64,000 nt of DNA, taken from positions 3,658,001-3,722,000 of the forward strand of contig NZ_OZ255835.1 in the NCBI RefSeq assembly GCF_965277665.1. The letters run 5' to 3'. Numbering within the stretch: position 1 is the first letter of the stretch; the number at the start of each line of letters is the position of its first letter. This document shows, in pieces, positions 34,622 through 44,326 of this stretch. The notes under the pieces are model-generated. The model did not search any database. It saw only the letters and a list, made by a program, of their open reading frames with translations, and was not told the origin of the DNA. The DNA comes from Lichenicoccus sp965277665 (GTDB lineage: Bacteria > Pseudomonadota > Alphaproteobacteria > Acetobacterales > Acetobacteraceae). A program made the position numbers and the translations under genes.

Positions 34622-35617
34622 TCAGGCAACGCGGGACGGCTGGATCTGGGCTTGCGCGCCGACTTCGCTCGGGATTGCCCGTTCCAGCAGGTAGAGCGGC
34701 CGCTTCTTGGTCTCGTTGAACACCCGGCCCAGATACTCGCCGATCACGCCGAGGGTCATCAGCTGGACGCCGCCGAGGAACAGCACGACGGCCATCAGGC
34801 TGGGATAGCCGGGCACACCGTTGCCGAACAGCAAGGTGCGCACCACCAGCTGGCCCCCGAAGATCAGCGAGAATATCGCCACCCCTAGCCCGAGATAGGT
34901 CGCGATCTTGAGCGGCATCAGGGTGAAGCCGGTGATGCCCTCGACGGCCAGGTTCCACAGCCGCCAGTAGTTCCAGCTGCTGCTGCCGGCATGGCGCGGC
35001 GCGCGGTCGTAGAGCACCGCCTGGCTCGGAAACCCGACCCAGGCGAACAGTCCCTTCATGAAGCGGTGGTGCTCGCGCAGCAGCAGCAGCGCGTCGAGGG
35101 CGCGCCTGCTCAGCAGCCTGAAATCCCCGGTATTGCGCGGCAGCCGCACGCCACCGACGCGCTGCATGAGGCGGTAGAACTGGTTGGACGTGAACTTCTT
35201 CAGCCAGGTCTCGCCTTCGCGCGCGCGGCGCTGGGCGTACACCATGTCGTAGCCGGTCTCCCAGCCTGCCACGAGCTCCGGGATGACCTCCGGCGGGTCC
35301 TGCAGGTCGGCGTCGATCACGATGATCGCCTCGCCCAGCGCATGGTCGAGGCCGGCGGTGAGCGCGATCTCTTTGCCGAAGTTGCGCGACAGGTTGACCA
35401 GCCCGACCGCAGGGTCGACTGCCCTGAGCGCCTCCAGCCGGATCAGGGTGCGGTCGACGCTGCCGTCATTGACATAGACGACTTCCCAGCTGCGCCCGAG
35501 GCCGTTCATCACGTCGCTGATGCGGCGGTGGAACTCGTCGATGCCCAGCTCCTCGTTATAGCAGGGGACGACGACCGAAAAGACCGGGCGACCGGCAGCC
35601 TGCGTGTCGTGGAACAT
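34622..35617 (-). CDS. GT2 polyprenyl-phosphate glycosyltransferase
   Basis: A 331-residue DPM1/GtrB-like glycosyltransferase. The catalytic GT-A domain has FSVVVPCYNEELGIDEFHRR, VVYVNDGSVDRT and the metal-binding IVIDADLQDPPEVIPELV. Two C-terminal membrane helices (~235-295, LGVAIFSLIFGGQLVVRTLL and LMAVVLFLGGVQLMTLGVIG) anchor it. It would transfer a sugar from a nucleotide donor to undecaprenyl phosphate, giving a lipid-linked donor for the periplasmic glycosyltransferase encoded upstream on the same strand, 35 bases away. Confidence 0.88.
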   Translation of the reverse strand: MFHDTQAAGRPVFSVVVPCYNEELGIDEFHRRISDVMNGLGRSWEVVYVNDGSVDRTLIRLEALRAVDPAVGLVNLSRNFGKEIALTAGLDHALGEAIIVIDADLQDPPEVIPELVAGWETGYDMVYAQRRAREGETWLKKFTSNQFYRLMQRVGGVRLPRNTGDFRLLSRRALDALLLLREHHRFMKGLFAWVGFPSQAVLYDRAPRHAGSSSWNYWRLWNLAVEGITGFTLMPLKIATYLGLGVAIFSLIFGGQLVVRTLLFGNGVPGYPSLMAVVLFLGGVQLMTLGVIGEYLGRVFNETKKRPLYLLERAIPSEVGAQAQIQPSRVA

Positions 35618-35652
35618 CTCGCTCGCTCGTCCTTCAACGGTTCCATCCAGAG

Positions 35653-37215
35653 TTAGCACGCTCGCGACCGATCGAAGGCGATCGTATCGAATCCGGTCGG
35701 CCCCTGTGTCCAGCAGGGCACGCCCCGGAACGCCCTGAGCATCTGCGGCAGGGTGGCCTTGCTGTCGCCGTCCAGGCCGAGCAGGACCAGGATGACCCGC
35801 GAGGCAGGTCCCGCACGGCGCCGGAGCGCTGCGGGGTCGGTGTTGAGAGCCACGCTGAGCAGGCGCATCGACGCGGGCGCCTCGCGCACGAAGGCGGCCA
35901 GCACGCCGACGCCATCGTTGCCGTACGGCACCAGGACCAGCGCCCCCGGCCTCTCGAGCCCGGCGGCGGCGCGCGCCGTTTGCGCCTGCGGCTGCATCGT
36001 CTCGGGGCGGGTCATCATGCCGAGGAGCGAGAGCGCCTGCAGGCAGAGCAGGGCGATCAGCACGCGGTATCCGGCGGGCGGCGGCAGCGAGGCCAGGCTG
36101 CCGGCCACCAGCAGGGCCAGGAACGGCATCGCGAAGGCGACGTACCGCAACTCTATCGGGGTGTTGTTGAAGACGAAGCCGAGCAGCAGCAGCCCGACCG
36201 GTGTCGCCAGCGCCGCCATCGCCAGCAGCAGCCTCGCGCGGCCGATGCCGATGCGCCGCCAGCGCAGCGCGACCAGCGCCAGCAGGCCGGCCATGCCGAG
36301 CACCAGCAGGCCGCCCAGCACGATGCCGCCCGCATGGCCGACATAGAGCGGCAGGCCGCCGAAGATGTTGGCAGCGGTATATTTGCCGAGGCGGCCCAGG
36401 CTGGGCAGCAGGTGGAATGGCGGGAACTGCCCGGTGCGGCTGCCGCGCTGGGCAGCGAAGAAATACAGGTCGAGCGGCAGGATGGCGGCAAAGCCGATGC
36501 CCGCGGCGAGCCAGACCGGATAGCGCCGCCACTGCGTCAGCAGCAGCCAGCACAGGGCGCCGACGCCTCCGAAGGCGGCAAGGTAGTTGGTGAAGCTCGC
36601 GAGCCCGAGCACGACGCCGCCGGCGCAGGCGATTGCGACATCCCTGGGTCGTGCCGCCGGTCGCGCCGCGGGCCCGGCGACCGCGTGCTCCTGCCGGACC
36701 GCCAGCAGCGTCAGCACGGTACCCCAGATCACGCAGAGCTGCGCGAGCGCGAAACCACGCGCGATAGAGCCGGTATAGGCAAATCCGTAGCAGCCGATCG
36801 TGATCAGGACCGACGCCACCGGCGGAACCCCGCAGAGTCGCGCCAATTTTGCGACGCCGAGCAACGCTGCGACGCTGTACAGCACGGAGAGCAGCCGGGT
36901 CTCGAACAGGCCGGTGCCGACGACGCCGCGCCAGGCCGCAACCGTCCAAAAATAGAGCGGCGGATGCACGTCGGTCCTGCGCAGGTCGGTCGCGATGCTG
37001 CCCATCGTGCTGTGGCCGGCAAAGAGATGTTGCACGTCGGATGGCGAGAAGACGCCGGCGGGCCAAACCGGCCGAGGAACTCCCGCGGCGAGGAACACGC
37101 TGTAGTCCTCGTCATATTCGGTGCCACGCGACCAGGCGGAGGCGACGAGAATTATCGTGGCCAGCAACAAGGCGATGACGATGCCGCCGGCACGCCGATC
37201 ATGCGTCGACAGCAT
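35653..37215 (-). CDS. Membrane glycosyltransferase, GT39/ArnT-like
   Basis: A 520-residue integral membrane protein with about ten helices. It starts with a helix and then YDEDYSVFLAAGVPRP, followed by RTDVHPPLYFWTVAAWRGVV; the acidic residues and the HPPLYF motif are typical of GT-C enzymes that use lipid-linked sugars. Later helices include VASVLITIGCYGFAYTGSIA. The C-terminal ~110 residues are periplasmic (GALVLVPYGNDGVGVLAAFV). It is encoded just upstream of the GT2 enzyme that could make its lipid-linked donor. Role in decorating the exopolysaccharide is inferred. Confidence 0.75.
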   Translation of the reverse strand: MLSTHDRRAGGIVIALLLATIILVASAWSRGTEYDEDYSVFLAAGVPRPVWPAGVFSPSDVQHLFAGHSTMGSIATDLRRTDVHPPLYFWTVAAWRGVVGTGLFETRLLSVLYSVAALLGVAKLARLCGVPPVASVLITIGCYGFAYTGSIARGFALAQLCVIWGTVLTLLAVRQEHAVAGPAARPAARPRDVAIACAGGVVLGLASFTNYLAAFGGVGALCWLLLTQWRRYPVWLAAGIGFAAILPLDLYFFAAQRGSRTGQFPPFHLLPSLGRLGKYTAANIFGGLPLYVGHAGGIVLGGLLVLGMAGLLALVALRWRRIGIGRARLLLAMAALATPVGLLLLGFVFNNTPIELRYVAFAMPFLALLVAGSLASLPPPAGYRVLIALLCLQALSLLGMMTRPETMQPQAQTARAAAGLERPGALVLVPYGNDGVGVLAAFVREAPASMRLLSVALNTDPAALRRRAGPASRVILVLLGLDGDSKATLPQMLRAFRGVPCWTQGPTGFDTIAFDRSRAC

Positions 37216-37339
37216 TCTGTATCCGATCCTCTGCCAAACCTCTTCTTCTGTGTAGCATGCGGTAAAGACGTGTTAAACGCCCACATGCATCGCTCGAGGC
37301 GCGAGCTTGACCGAGGCAGGACGTGACGGAGGTGAAACG

Positions 37340-38173
37340 GTGAACAACGTCTCGACGTTGTATGAAGCGCTGGGGCAGGAAGCGCCGGGTGCGGTGTCAG
37401 GTGCCATGCCGGTGGCTGTCGCGCCTGAGGTCCCGACGCGGCGTCTGCTCGGACTGGATTTCGCCGATCTCGCGGTGACGCAGGCCGCAAGCTGGATAGC
37501 ACGGCGTCCGCAGGGCGCGTCCTTCGGCTATGTGGTCACGCCGAATGCGGATCACCTGGTCAGGCTGTCGCGTGTCCCGGCGCTGCTGCCGCTGTATCGC
37601 GCCGCCTCGATGTGCCTGCTGGACAGCCGCGTCGTGGCGCGCGTGTCGCGCATCCTGGGTCTGCCTGCCCCCTGCGTCACCCCTGGCAGCGACCTCACCG
37701 AGCATCTGCTCAGGGAGCACCTCGTTGCCGGAGAACGGGTCACGATCATCGGCCTGCGCCGGCAGCATCTGGCGGCGCTGGTGGCACGCACCGGCATGGC
37801 CGCGCCGGCGCATTACGATCCGCCGATAGGCTTCGACCAGGACCCGGTCGAACTCGAGCGCGCCGTGCGGTTCGTGATTGACAATCCGGCGCGCTACGTC
37901 TTCCTGGCCGTCGGATCGCCGCGCCAGGAGCGGCTCGCCGACGCCATCGCGGCCAGCGGGAGGGCCACCGGCACCGGCCTGTGCATCGGCGCCAGCCTCG
38001 ACTTCGTCGCCGGCGCGATGCCGCGCGCGCCCGGGTTCATGCAGCGCATGGGGATCGAGTGGCTGCATCGCATGCTGTCCGATCCGCGCCGCCTGGCTCG
38101 GCGCTACCTGCTGGATAATCCCCCGATCTTCTGGCTACTCTGGCGCGAGCGTCGACGGGGCCGCAGCATCTAG
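37340..38173 (+). CDS. WecG/TagA/CpsF family glycosyltransferase
   Basis: A 277-residue GT26 enzyme. VVTPNADHLVRLSRVPALLP, then DSRVVARVSRILGLPAP and VTPGSDLTEHLL are the WecG/TagA pattern. The C-terminal VFLAVGSPRQERLADAI and GLCIGASLDFVAGAMPRAP include the conserved G-SPRQE and GAxxDF signatures. It would add a sugar to an undecaprenyl-diphosphate-linked intermediate. The related GumM of xanthan synthesis fits this locus. The GTG start was preferred because GGAGGTG lies five bases upstream. Confidence 0.86.
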   Translation: MNNVSTLYEALGQEAPGAVSGAMPVAVAPEVPTRRLLGLDFADLAVTQAASWIARRPQGASFGYVVTPNADHLVRLSRVPALLPLYRAASMCLLDSRVVARVSRILGLPAPCVTPGSDLTEHLLREHLVAGERVTIIGLRRQHLAALVARTGMAAPAHYDPPIGFDQDPVELERAVRFVIDNPARYVFLAVGSPRQERLADAIAASGRATGTGLCIGASLDFVAGAMPRAPGFMQRMGIEWLHRMLSDPRRLARRYLLDNPPIFWLLWRERRRGRSI

Positions 38174-38679
38174 CCAGCGGAAGCCGGACAGTGTGTTTGT
38201 AAACACCCTCTCAGAGCTCGCCTGGGGACACCGGCCAGCCAGGGCTGGCGGCGGGACTTGCCCGACTGCCGCAACACCAGGTGGCCGAACACGACCAGGC
38301 GGCTCCCAGCCGTAACGAAATGCGAGGAATCGCGTTCGGGAGGTCGCGCTGAGGCCGAAACCGGCGATGCCGCGCTCATCTATCCGATCCGGATCCGGCC
38401 AAGAGCGTCTCGACTACCCAGTGCGGCTCTGGTCTGCGGCAGTGCAGCAACACCGTCGTGACTATGCAACGATGTGCAACCCTTCAAAGATAAAGACGGT
38501 GCACAACGCAAGGCAATGTATTATCGTCCGCCCCGTTGCGATACCGCCTTCCCAGGCCAGGAGCAGGTCGATAGAAGCTCCACTTGCTTTAGAGGCTGAA
38601 CTAACTTTATGTCAAATGTTCCGGGCCAAGGCGCCGGGACGCTTGTCATTCTAAGCGCGCGTCCGAAAGGGGCCAAGAC
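38174..38679. other. Long leader region of the GumC-like gene
   Basis: About 500 bases without a convincing gene. Bases 38470-38620 are AT-richer than the flanks and probably contain the promoter of the polysaccharide co-polymerase gene. A small palindrome GTGTTT-GT-AAACAC is near 38192. I see no further structure that can be named. Confidence 0.4.
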
Positions 38680-40956
38680 ATGCTGAACGTGGCGCCGGGC
38701 TCTCAGTCCGGATCGGGTGCCGAACGATTTTACCGGGGCGGGCAACCGGGGGCCAACCCCCGCGAGGCGGCCGGCCAGCTGCTTTCGAATGCGGCCTGGA
38801 GCTTGTGGCGGCATCGCTGGGTGATGCTGCTATGCGTGCTGCTGGTGCCGGCGGTTGCCTGGGCCGGACTCAAGCAGCTCACGCCGCTGTTCACCGCGAC
38901 CGCCTCGGTCATCTATGAGCCGGCGACCTACCAGCAGCAGGAGCTGCAGAGCATCCTGCGCGCCGACACCACGAGCGACGAGGTGATCGCCAGCCAGGTG
39001 GAGGTGATCCAGGGTCTGCACTCGGCGCAGCGCATTGCCGAGAAGTTCGACCTGATGGAGAACCCCGAGTTCAATCCGACGCTGCGCCCGAAATCCACCG
39101 CGAGCGCGATCATCGAAGGCGTCAGCGGCGGCGTGAAGGGCGGCATCGCATTCCTGATCCGCCCGGTGTTCCCGGCAGCGGCCGACAGCCTGATCGAGGA
39201 CAGCCGTCCGCCGGCCACCGAGGATGAGACCCGTCGCCTCGTCGTCACCATGGTCCAGCTGTCCATCACCGCCGAGGCGGTGCGCCAGTCGCACGTGATC
39301 GATGTCTCGTTCACATCGCGCAGCCGCATGCTGGCGTCGCAGGTCGCGAACGACCTTGCCAACATGTATATCTCCGACCAGCTGCAGATGAAGTTCGATG
39401 CGGTCAGCAACGCCAACAAGTGGCTCGAGGGCCAGGTGCACGAGCTGCAGCAGCAGGTGCAGGCGGACGAGAACAAGATCGCCAACTACCGCTCCAGCCA
39501 GGGCCTGACCCAGGGCGTGCAGGCAGGCCTCGCGACCGAGGAGGTCAGCCGCCTCAGCGACAGCCTGGTTTCCGCCCGTAACGAACTGGCGCAGGCCGAA
39601 GGCACGGTCAGCGCGGCGCATGGCCGTCTCGGCACGTCGGCGCAGGCGGCGGTGTCGCCCAGCGTGATTGCGCTGCGTGCCCAGCGCGACGCGCTCAGCG
39701 CGCAGCTGCAGTCGCTGCTCGCCCATCTCGGTCCGAACCATCCGACGGTACTGGCCATGCGCCAGCAGCTCGGCGTGCTGTCGAGCGAGGTGAATGCCGA
39801 GACCGGCCAGGTGATGGCCGCCTCCGATGCGGCGGTCCGCTCGGCGCGCGCGAAGGTTGCCGGCCTGGAGCAGGAGCTGCGCGACGCCCGCGGGCAGGTG
39901 GCGACGGCGGGCCAGGCGGAGATCCCGCTCGAGGCGATGCAGCGCGAAGCCGATGCCTCGCGCAACCTGCTCTCGACGGTACTCGGCTCGATGCAGCGTC
40001 TTGCGCAGCAGGCCGCCATCGAGCAATCGGATGCACGGATCGTGTCGCTGGCGCTGCCGCCTGGCGAGCCCTCCTACCCGAAGACCAAGATCCTGCTTCC
40101 GGCCGCGATGCTGCTCGGCTTCTGCATCGGCTTCCTGCTGGTCTATCTGCTCGAACTGACGCAGAGCAAGTTCCGCAGCGGGCATGACATACGCAGCGTG
40201 CTCGGCCTGAACTGCCTGGCGCAGATCCCGCAGATCGACCGCGACAAGGAAGGCGTGTCCGGCATGGAGGAGTATCTCGTCCAGAAGCCGTTCTCGCTCG
40301 GCGCCGAGCAGGTACGCTCCCTGCGTGCTGCCCTCTGGCTCGGCACCAGCCGGCCGAAGGTGGTGGCGATCGCTGCCGCGCGCCCCGGCGAAGGCAAGAC
40401 GACGACCTCGATCTGCCTCGCCCGCTCCGCCAGCCTGGCCGGCGAGCGTATCGTGGTGGTCGAATGCGACACCCGCAAGCCGAGCTTCGCCAAGCTCATG
40501 GGCGTCAAGGAGAAGACCGGGCTGCTCGAGTTCCTCAGCGGCACCGCGACCCTCGAGGACGTCATCCATACCGACAAGCTCACCAACTTCGACTACATCG
40601 CGGCCGGTGTCGCCGGGCGCAGCAATTCACACTCGTTGTTCATGTCCGAGAACATGGTGATGCTGCTCGAGCGTCTGCGTCGTGACTACGACCTGGTAGT
40701 GCTGGATCTGCCGCCGGTGATCGCCATGACGGACGCGCGCATCGTGGCCAGCCTCGCGGAATCCACCCTGCTCTGCGTGCGCTGGCAGACGACGCCGCGG
40801 GCGGTTGCAAAACATTGCTACGAGATGCTGCAGGATGCCGGCGCCAATGTCGTGGGCGCCGCGCTGACCCGTGTCAACATGCGCGCACATGCCCGCTCGG
40901 GCCACACGGATGCGGAGGCCTATCATTCCCGCTATGCCCCATACTACCAGCACTGA
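38680..40956 (+). CDS. Polysaccharide co-polymerase with C-terminal tyrosine autokinase (GumC/Wzc-like)
   Basis: A 758-residue inner-membrane protein. Residues ~40-70 and ~465-490 are the two membrane helices bracketing a periplasmic Wzz/PCP domain with long coiled coils (ANKWLEGQVHELQQQVQADE). The cytoplasmic BY-kinase follows: Walker A AAARPGEGKTTTSICLARS, Walker A' ERIVVVECDTRKPS and Walker B DLVVLDLPPVIAM. The C-terminus has several tyrosines (AEAYHSRYAPYYQH) that can be autophosphorylated. It governs chain length and export of the exopolysaccharide together with the GumB-like exporter. GAAAGGGG precedes the ATG. Confidence 0.9.
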   Translation: MLNVAPGSQSGSGAERFYRGGQPGANPREAAGQLLSNAAWSLWRHRWVMLLCVLLVPAVAWAGLKQLTPLFTATASVIYEPATYQQQELQSILRADTTSDEVIASQVEVIQGLHSAQRIAEKFDLMENPEFNPTLRPKSTASAIIEGVSGGVKGGIAFLIRPVFPAAADSLIEDSRPPATEDETRRLVVTMVQLSITAEAVRQSHVIDVSFTSRSRMLASQVANDLANMYISDQLQMKFDAVSNANKWLEGQVHELQQQVQADENKIANYRSSQGLTQGVQAGLATEEVSRLSDSLVSARNELAQAEGTVSAAHGRLGTSAQAAVSPSVIALRAQRDALSAQLQSLLAHLGPNHPTVLAMRQQLGVLSSEVNAETGQVMAASDAAVRSARAKVAGLEQELRDARGQVATAGQAEIPLEAMQREADASRNLLSTVLGSMQRLAQQAAIEQSDARIVSLALPPGEPSYPKTKILLPAAMLLGFCIGFLLVYLLELTQSKFRSGHDIRSVLGLNCLAQIPQIDRDKEGVSGMEEYLVQKPFSLGAEQVRSLRAALWLGTSRPKVVAIAAARPGEGKTTTSICLARSASLAGERIVVVECDTRKPSFAKLMGVKEKTGLLEFLSGTATLEDVIHTDKLTNFDYIAAGVAGRSNSHSLFMSENMVMLLERLRRDYDLVVLDLPPVIAMTDARIVASLAESTLLCVRWQTTPRAVAKHCYEMLQDAGANVVGAALTRVNMRAHARSGHTDAEAYHSRYAPYYQH

Positions 40957-41091
40957 GCTGTAGCAGGACTGAAGCGCATCGCGTCTCGATCGGCAGGGTG
41001 AGCGTCGATTTCGGGCGGAGGCCGGGGAAACCCGGTCTCCGCCCGAGCTTCTGGAACTGCTGCTCTCCTGCCGATCAGCGATGGCCGGCGA

Positions 41092-41430
41092 TCAGCGACG
41101 GCCGGGCTGGTCCGCGTCGTCCTGGTCCGTCTTCGGTATCACCGGCTTCGGCGTGTCGAAATAGCCGTGCTTCACCGTCGTTTTCTTCTGGTCGAAGTAG
41201 CCGCGGAAGATCGGCTTCGGCTTCGGTTCGTAATGCGGCGGCACATAGATGCCGCTGTGGTTGTACTTCCCCTGCACGTGGATGTCGGACATCGAGTTCG
41301 GCGTCATCGAGGCGTTCGGTGGCAGGCCGTTGTCGGTTGCCCCCGGCGGGTCCGCGGCGCTCGTCGGCGGGGCGCTCCAGGTCAGCGCCGTGGCGACGGT
41401 GGCCAGGGTCAGCAGGATAGGTCGCAGCAT
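41092..41430 (-). CDS. Small secreted proline/lysine-rich protein
   Basis: A 112-residue protein with a signal peptide (LRPILLTLATVATALTWSAP). The mature part is polar and contains KPIFRGYFDQ and KHGYFDTPKP, a short repeat-like GYFD element, and Pro/Lys-rich flanks. I do not recognise a family. It sits opposite to the EPS kinase gene with convergent orientation. Periplasmic or surface location is inferred from the signal peptide. Confidence 0.55.
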   Translation of the reverse strand: MLRPILLTLATVATALTWSAPPTSAADPPGATDNGLPPNASMTPNSMSDIHVQGKYNHSGIYVPPHYEPKPKPIFRGYFDQKKTTVKHGYFDTPKPVIPKTDQDDADQPGRR

Positions 41431-41579
41431 TGCGGTCGTCCTCGTTCGGATCGGGTGATGTACACGCCGAGGCGGGTTCATCCACCAGGATTGGGACATT
41501 TTGATGGAGCCGCGCCAGAAACCCGGACAGGACCCAGACCTGGCGAACCGGCATCGGGTCCGGGCGCGCCGCCGCATGG

Positions 41580-41828
41580 TGGCGACTTCGCCCGCGGGCA
41601 TGCGCAGGTCCAGCGCTTGCATGGTGAATCCGGTTCCGGTTTCAAAACCAAGAGCCAGCGCCGGGAACGCCTTCACGAAGCGCCGAGAGAAGACGCGGTA
41701 GCCGGAGCGCATTTCGGTGACGCGGTTGGCGGTCACCATGTCCAGCGTCTCGTCCGCCAGCAGGCGCACCATCGCCGGAGCATCGGCGGCATCGTCGGTG
41801 TCGTCGCCATCGACAAGCACATAGGATA
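41580..41828 (-). pseudogene. Remnant of a GT2 (GtrB-like) glycosyltransferase
   Basis: The frame reads YVLVDGDDTDDAADAPAMVR, the acidic donor-binding motif of a GT2 enzyme, then RVTEMRSGYRVFSRRFVKAF and GFTMQALDLRMPAGEVAT. Intact relatives have about 30 residues between RVTE and SGYRVFSRR that are missing here. The N-terminal ~90 residues are absent too: the reading stops exactly where a palindromic element begins. The 3' part fades near 41580. It is a truncated, internally deleted gene. Confidence 0.75.
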
Positions 41829-41867
41829 GAGCAAGTTAATCGGCTCTGTCGGAGCCGATCTTGCTGG
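41827..41867. repeat. CTAG-type palindromic element, single hairpin (copy R1)
   Basis: TAGAGCAAG and CTTGCT bracket the inner stem ATCGGCTC-TGTCG-GAGCCGAT. The outer arm and the asymmetric TTA are shared with the right half of the element at 52896-53002. It interrupts the GT2 remnant at its 5' side. Confidence 0.7.
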
Positions 41868-42104
41868 TCGAACCAGAAATGACACGCACGGATCCGATCC
41901 GCCTCGCGCCATGAGACGGCCGGTATCCGCTTTGCCCGGAATTTGATGCACAACCGCAACGCACAGGTCCTGTATGGCCGCTCGTCATGGATGCAAAACA
42001 CCGGCGATCATCGTATAGGACCCTGCACGACCACGTCCGACAATGCGGAGCGCCTGCTTGATCCTAGCGCCTGACCCGGCCCTCCCCACGGTGGTCCCGC
42101 CCAC

Positions 42105-43580
42105 GTGAGGTGGCCGATTCCGTCCGCACGCTCCCCGTCCTGGGTGCTGGCGGAGACCGGCGTCGCGTCGGTCTTCTCGCTGCTCTCGATGCTGGTGGTC
42201 AGCCGGACGATCGGGCCGGCCGCCGCCGGGGTGGGAGCGGTCGCGATCGCAGCCTTCCTGCTGCTCGACCTGTTCGGCAGCTCGATGATGACCGATGCGG
42301 TCATCCAGCGCCGTGACCTCGAGCCGCGCCACGCCCACAGCGCCACCACGCTGACTGTCCTCGTGGGCCTGGTGGCCGCACTCGTGCTGGTGCTGTCGGG
42401 CTTCGTCATCGGCCATACCACCGGCCATCCCCAGATCCCGATTCTGACGCTGGCGCTGGCGCCGCTGCTGCCGCTGTCCGCGTTCTCCGGCGTCGGGTCG
42501 GGCCTCGTGCTGCGCGACCAGCGCTACCGCCTGCTCGCGCTGCGTGTGTTCATCGGCCAGCCGGTGGGCCTGGCGCTGGGGCTGCTGGTCGCCTGGCACC
42601 ATGGCGGCGCCTGGGCGATGATCGCGCTCCAAGGTGGCAATACCCTGTCGGTCTGCCTGCTGCTGCTGCTGTCGCGCTCCACCCCGACGCGCCCCCGGCT
42701 CGACCGCGAGGCGCTGCGCGACCTCTGGTCGGTGGCCGGACCGCAACTTGTCGCGGTGGTGATGCTGGCCGGCCGCTACCGGGTGTTCATCATCGTGCTC
42801 GGCATGATCGCCAGCGGCAGCATGGTGGCGATCTGCAATGTCGGCTTCCGGCTGCTCGACGCCGTGCTGAGCGTGGTGTCCGGCTCGACCTTGCGCATCA
42901 CGCTGCCGCGGCTTTCAGCCTTGCAGGACAATCCCGGCGCCTTCGCCGAAGCCTACGGGGAGACGGCGCAATTTCAGGCGCTGCTCGGCTGGCCGATCGC
43001 GGCCGGGGTGGCGTTGACGGCCGGCCACCTGATCGCCGGCCTGATGGGTCCGCAATGGGCAGGGGCCGCGTCCGGCACCCGCATCACCGCCTGCGCCTCG
43101 ATGATCGCCTACACCTATGGCGATGCCGGCAGCATGTGGGTTGCCATCAACAGGACGCGGATCAATCTCGTCACCTCGGTGCTGGCGTTCGTAACCCCGA
43201 TCATCGGCTTGCTGCTGCTGCACCCGCAGACCCCGGCGAGCGCCGCGCTCTGCTGGGGTGCCACCGCCCTCGTGCTCGCGCCGATCAACATGGCGCTGGT
43301 GACCCGCAGGCTGCAGCGCTCGCCGTTCTGGCTGCTGGCCCGGCTCTGGCCTGCCGGCGTCGCGACCGCTGCCATGTCGCTCGCGGTGCTTGCGGAGGCG
43401 CCGCTGCTGCCGGCGCAGCCGCTGCTGGCGCTGCTGTGCCAGGCGACGCTCGGCGCCGTCGTGTTCGCGCTGGTGGCCTGGCTTGCCCTCGGGCGCAGCA
43501 TGCCGCGTGCCCTCAGGGCGCATGACCACCCGATCGACCAGCATGGCGCCGCTGCCGCCGCGAGTGCCCACGCCGCATGA
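42105..43580 (+). CDS. Wzx-like polysaccharide flippase
   Basis: A 491-residue membrane protein with about 12-14 helices of the MATE/MviN-type polysaccharide exporter superfamily. Typical are WVLAETGVASVFSLLSMLVV at the N-terminus, FGSSMMTDAVIQRRDL in the first loop and VAGPQLVAVVMLAGRYRVFI near the middle. It would flip the undecaprenyl-linked repeat unit across the inner membrane. The GTG start is the first plausible one in frame, without a strong ribosome-binding site. The stop overlaps the next gene start (ATGA). Confidence 0.82.
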   Translation: MRWPIPSARSPSWVLAETGVASVFSLLSMLVVSRTIGPAAAGVGAVAIAAFLLLDLFGSSMMTDAVIQRRDLEPRHAHSATTLTVLVGLVAALVLVLSGFVIGHTTGHPQIPILTLALAPLLPLSAFSGVGSGLVLRDQRYRLLALRVFIGQPVGLALGLLVAWHHGGAWAMIALQGGNTLSVCLLLLLSRSTPTRPRLDREALRDLWSVAGPQLVAVVMLAGRYRVFIIVLGMIASGSMVAICNVGFRLLDAVLSVVSGSTLRITLPRLSALQDNPGAFAEAYGETAQFQALLGWPIAAGVALTAGHLIAGLMGPQWAGAASGTRITACASMIAYTYGDAGSMWVAINRTRINLVTSVLAFVTPIIGLLLLHPQTPASAALCWGATALVLAPINMALVTRRLQRSPFWLLARLWPAGVATAAMSLAVLAEAPLLPAQPLLALLCQATLGAVVFALVAWLALGRSMPRALRAHDHPIDQHGAAAAASAHAA

Positions 43581-44173
43581 AGTTCCTGACGGACTTCGGC
43601 GATCAGGCTGTCGTCCTGCCGATGGCGGCCGCCATCGCCATCGCCCTGCTGCTGCTCGGCTGGTGGCGCGGTGCGATCGGCTGGGCGCTGGCCGTCTCGG
43701 GCACCCTGGGGGTCGTGCTGTCGTTGAAGATCATCTTCTACGCCTGCCAATCCGACCTGCCGGACTTCGGCATACGCAGCCCGAGCGGCCATACCGCGAG
43801 TGCCACCGTCGTCTATGGCGCGCTGCTCGCGCTGCTGGGCCAGAACGGTGTCCCCGGGGCCGCCCGCCACCTGTTGCTGATCGCGGCCGCGGCGGTGCTG
43901 CTCGCCCTGGTGTTCGGGTTCTCCCGGGTCGATCTTGGCGTGCACACGATCCCGGATGTGCTCATGGGGGGCGCGGTCGGCATCCTCGGCGCGCTGATGT
44001 TCACACTGCTCGCGGGACCCCGCCCGGCAGGCTTCCGGCGCTGGATCCTCGGCGTGGTGGTGGTGGTGGTGGCCCTGGTGTTCCATGGCCGTGAGCTGAA
44101 TGCCGAGGAGGCGATCCAGCGCATGGCGATTGTGTATTGGTGGCCCTTCATCTCCTCCTGCCACCGTTCTTGA
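43577..44173 (+). CDS. PAP2-family membrane phosphatase
   Basis: A 198-residue membrane protein. The phosphatase motifs are RSPSGHTASATVVYGALLAL (PSGH) and FSRVDLGVHTIPDVLMGGAV (SRxxxxxHxxxD), with five or six helices around them. It could dephosphorylate undecaprenyl pyrophosphate and recycle the lipid carrier, which suits its overlap with the flippase gene. The canonical first PAP2 motif (KxxxxxxRP) is weak, with only LKIIFYACQSDLP in the expected place. Confidence 0.8.
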   Translation: MKFLTDFGDQAVVLPMAAAIAIALLLLGWWRGAIGWALAVSGTLGVVLSLKIIFYACQSDLPDFGIRSPSGHTASATVVYGALLALLGQNGVPGAARHLLLIAAAAVLLALVFGFSRVDLGVHTIPDVLMGGAVGILGALMFTLLAGPRPAGFRRWILGVVVVVVALVFHGRELNAEEAIQRMAIVYWWPFISSCHRS

Positions 44174-44326
44174 AAACGCCTGCTGCTGGCGATCCGACGC
44201 GCCGTTTTTCCGCTCCGGTGCTCACGGCCAGGAGGCCGCTCCGCTCCGGTGCTCTAAACGTCACGCCGGCCGCGGGCCTGCGGCCCGCTCTCATCCAGCA
44301 TCAGGCGTTTTCTACCCCTGCTGCCA

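Noticed and set aside
37880..38400. Plus- and minus-strand frames behind the WecG-like gene as a transposase tail
   Set aside because: The fragments lack catalytic motifs or inverted repeats, so no mobile element can be supported.
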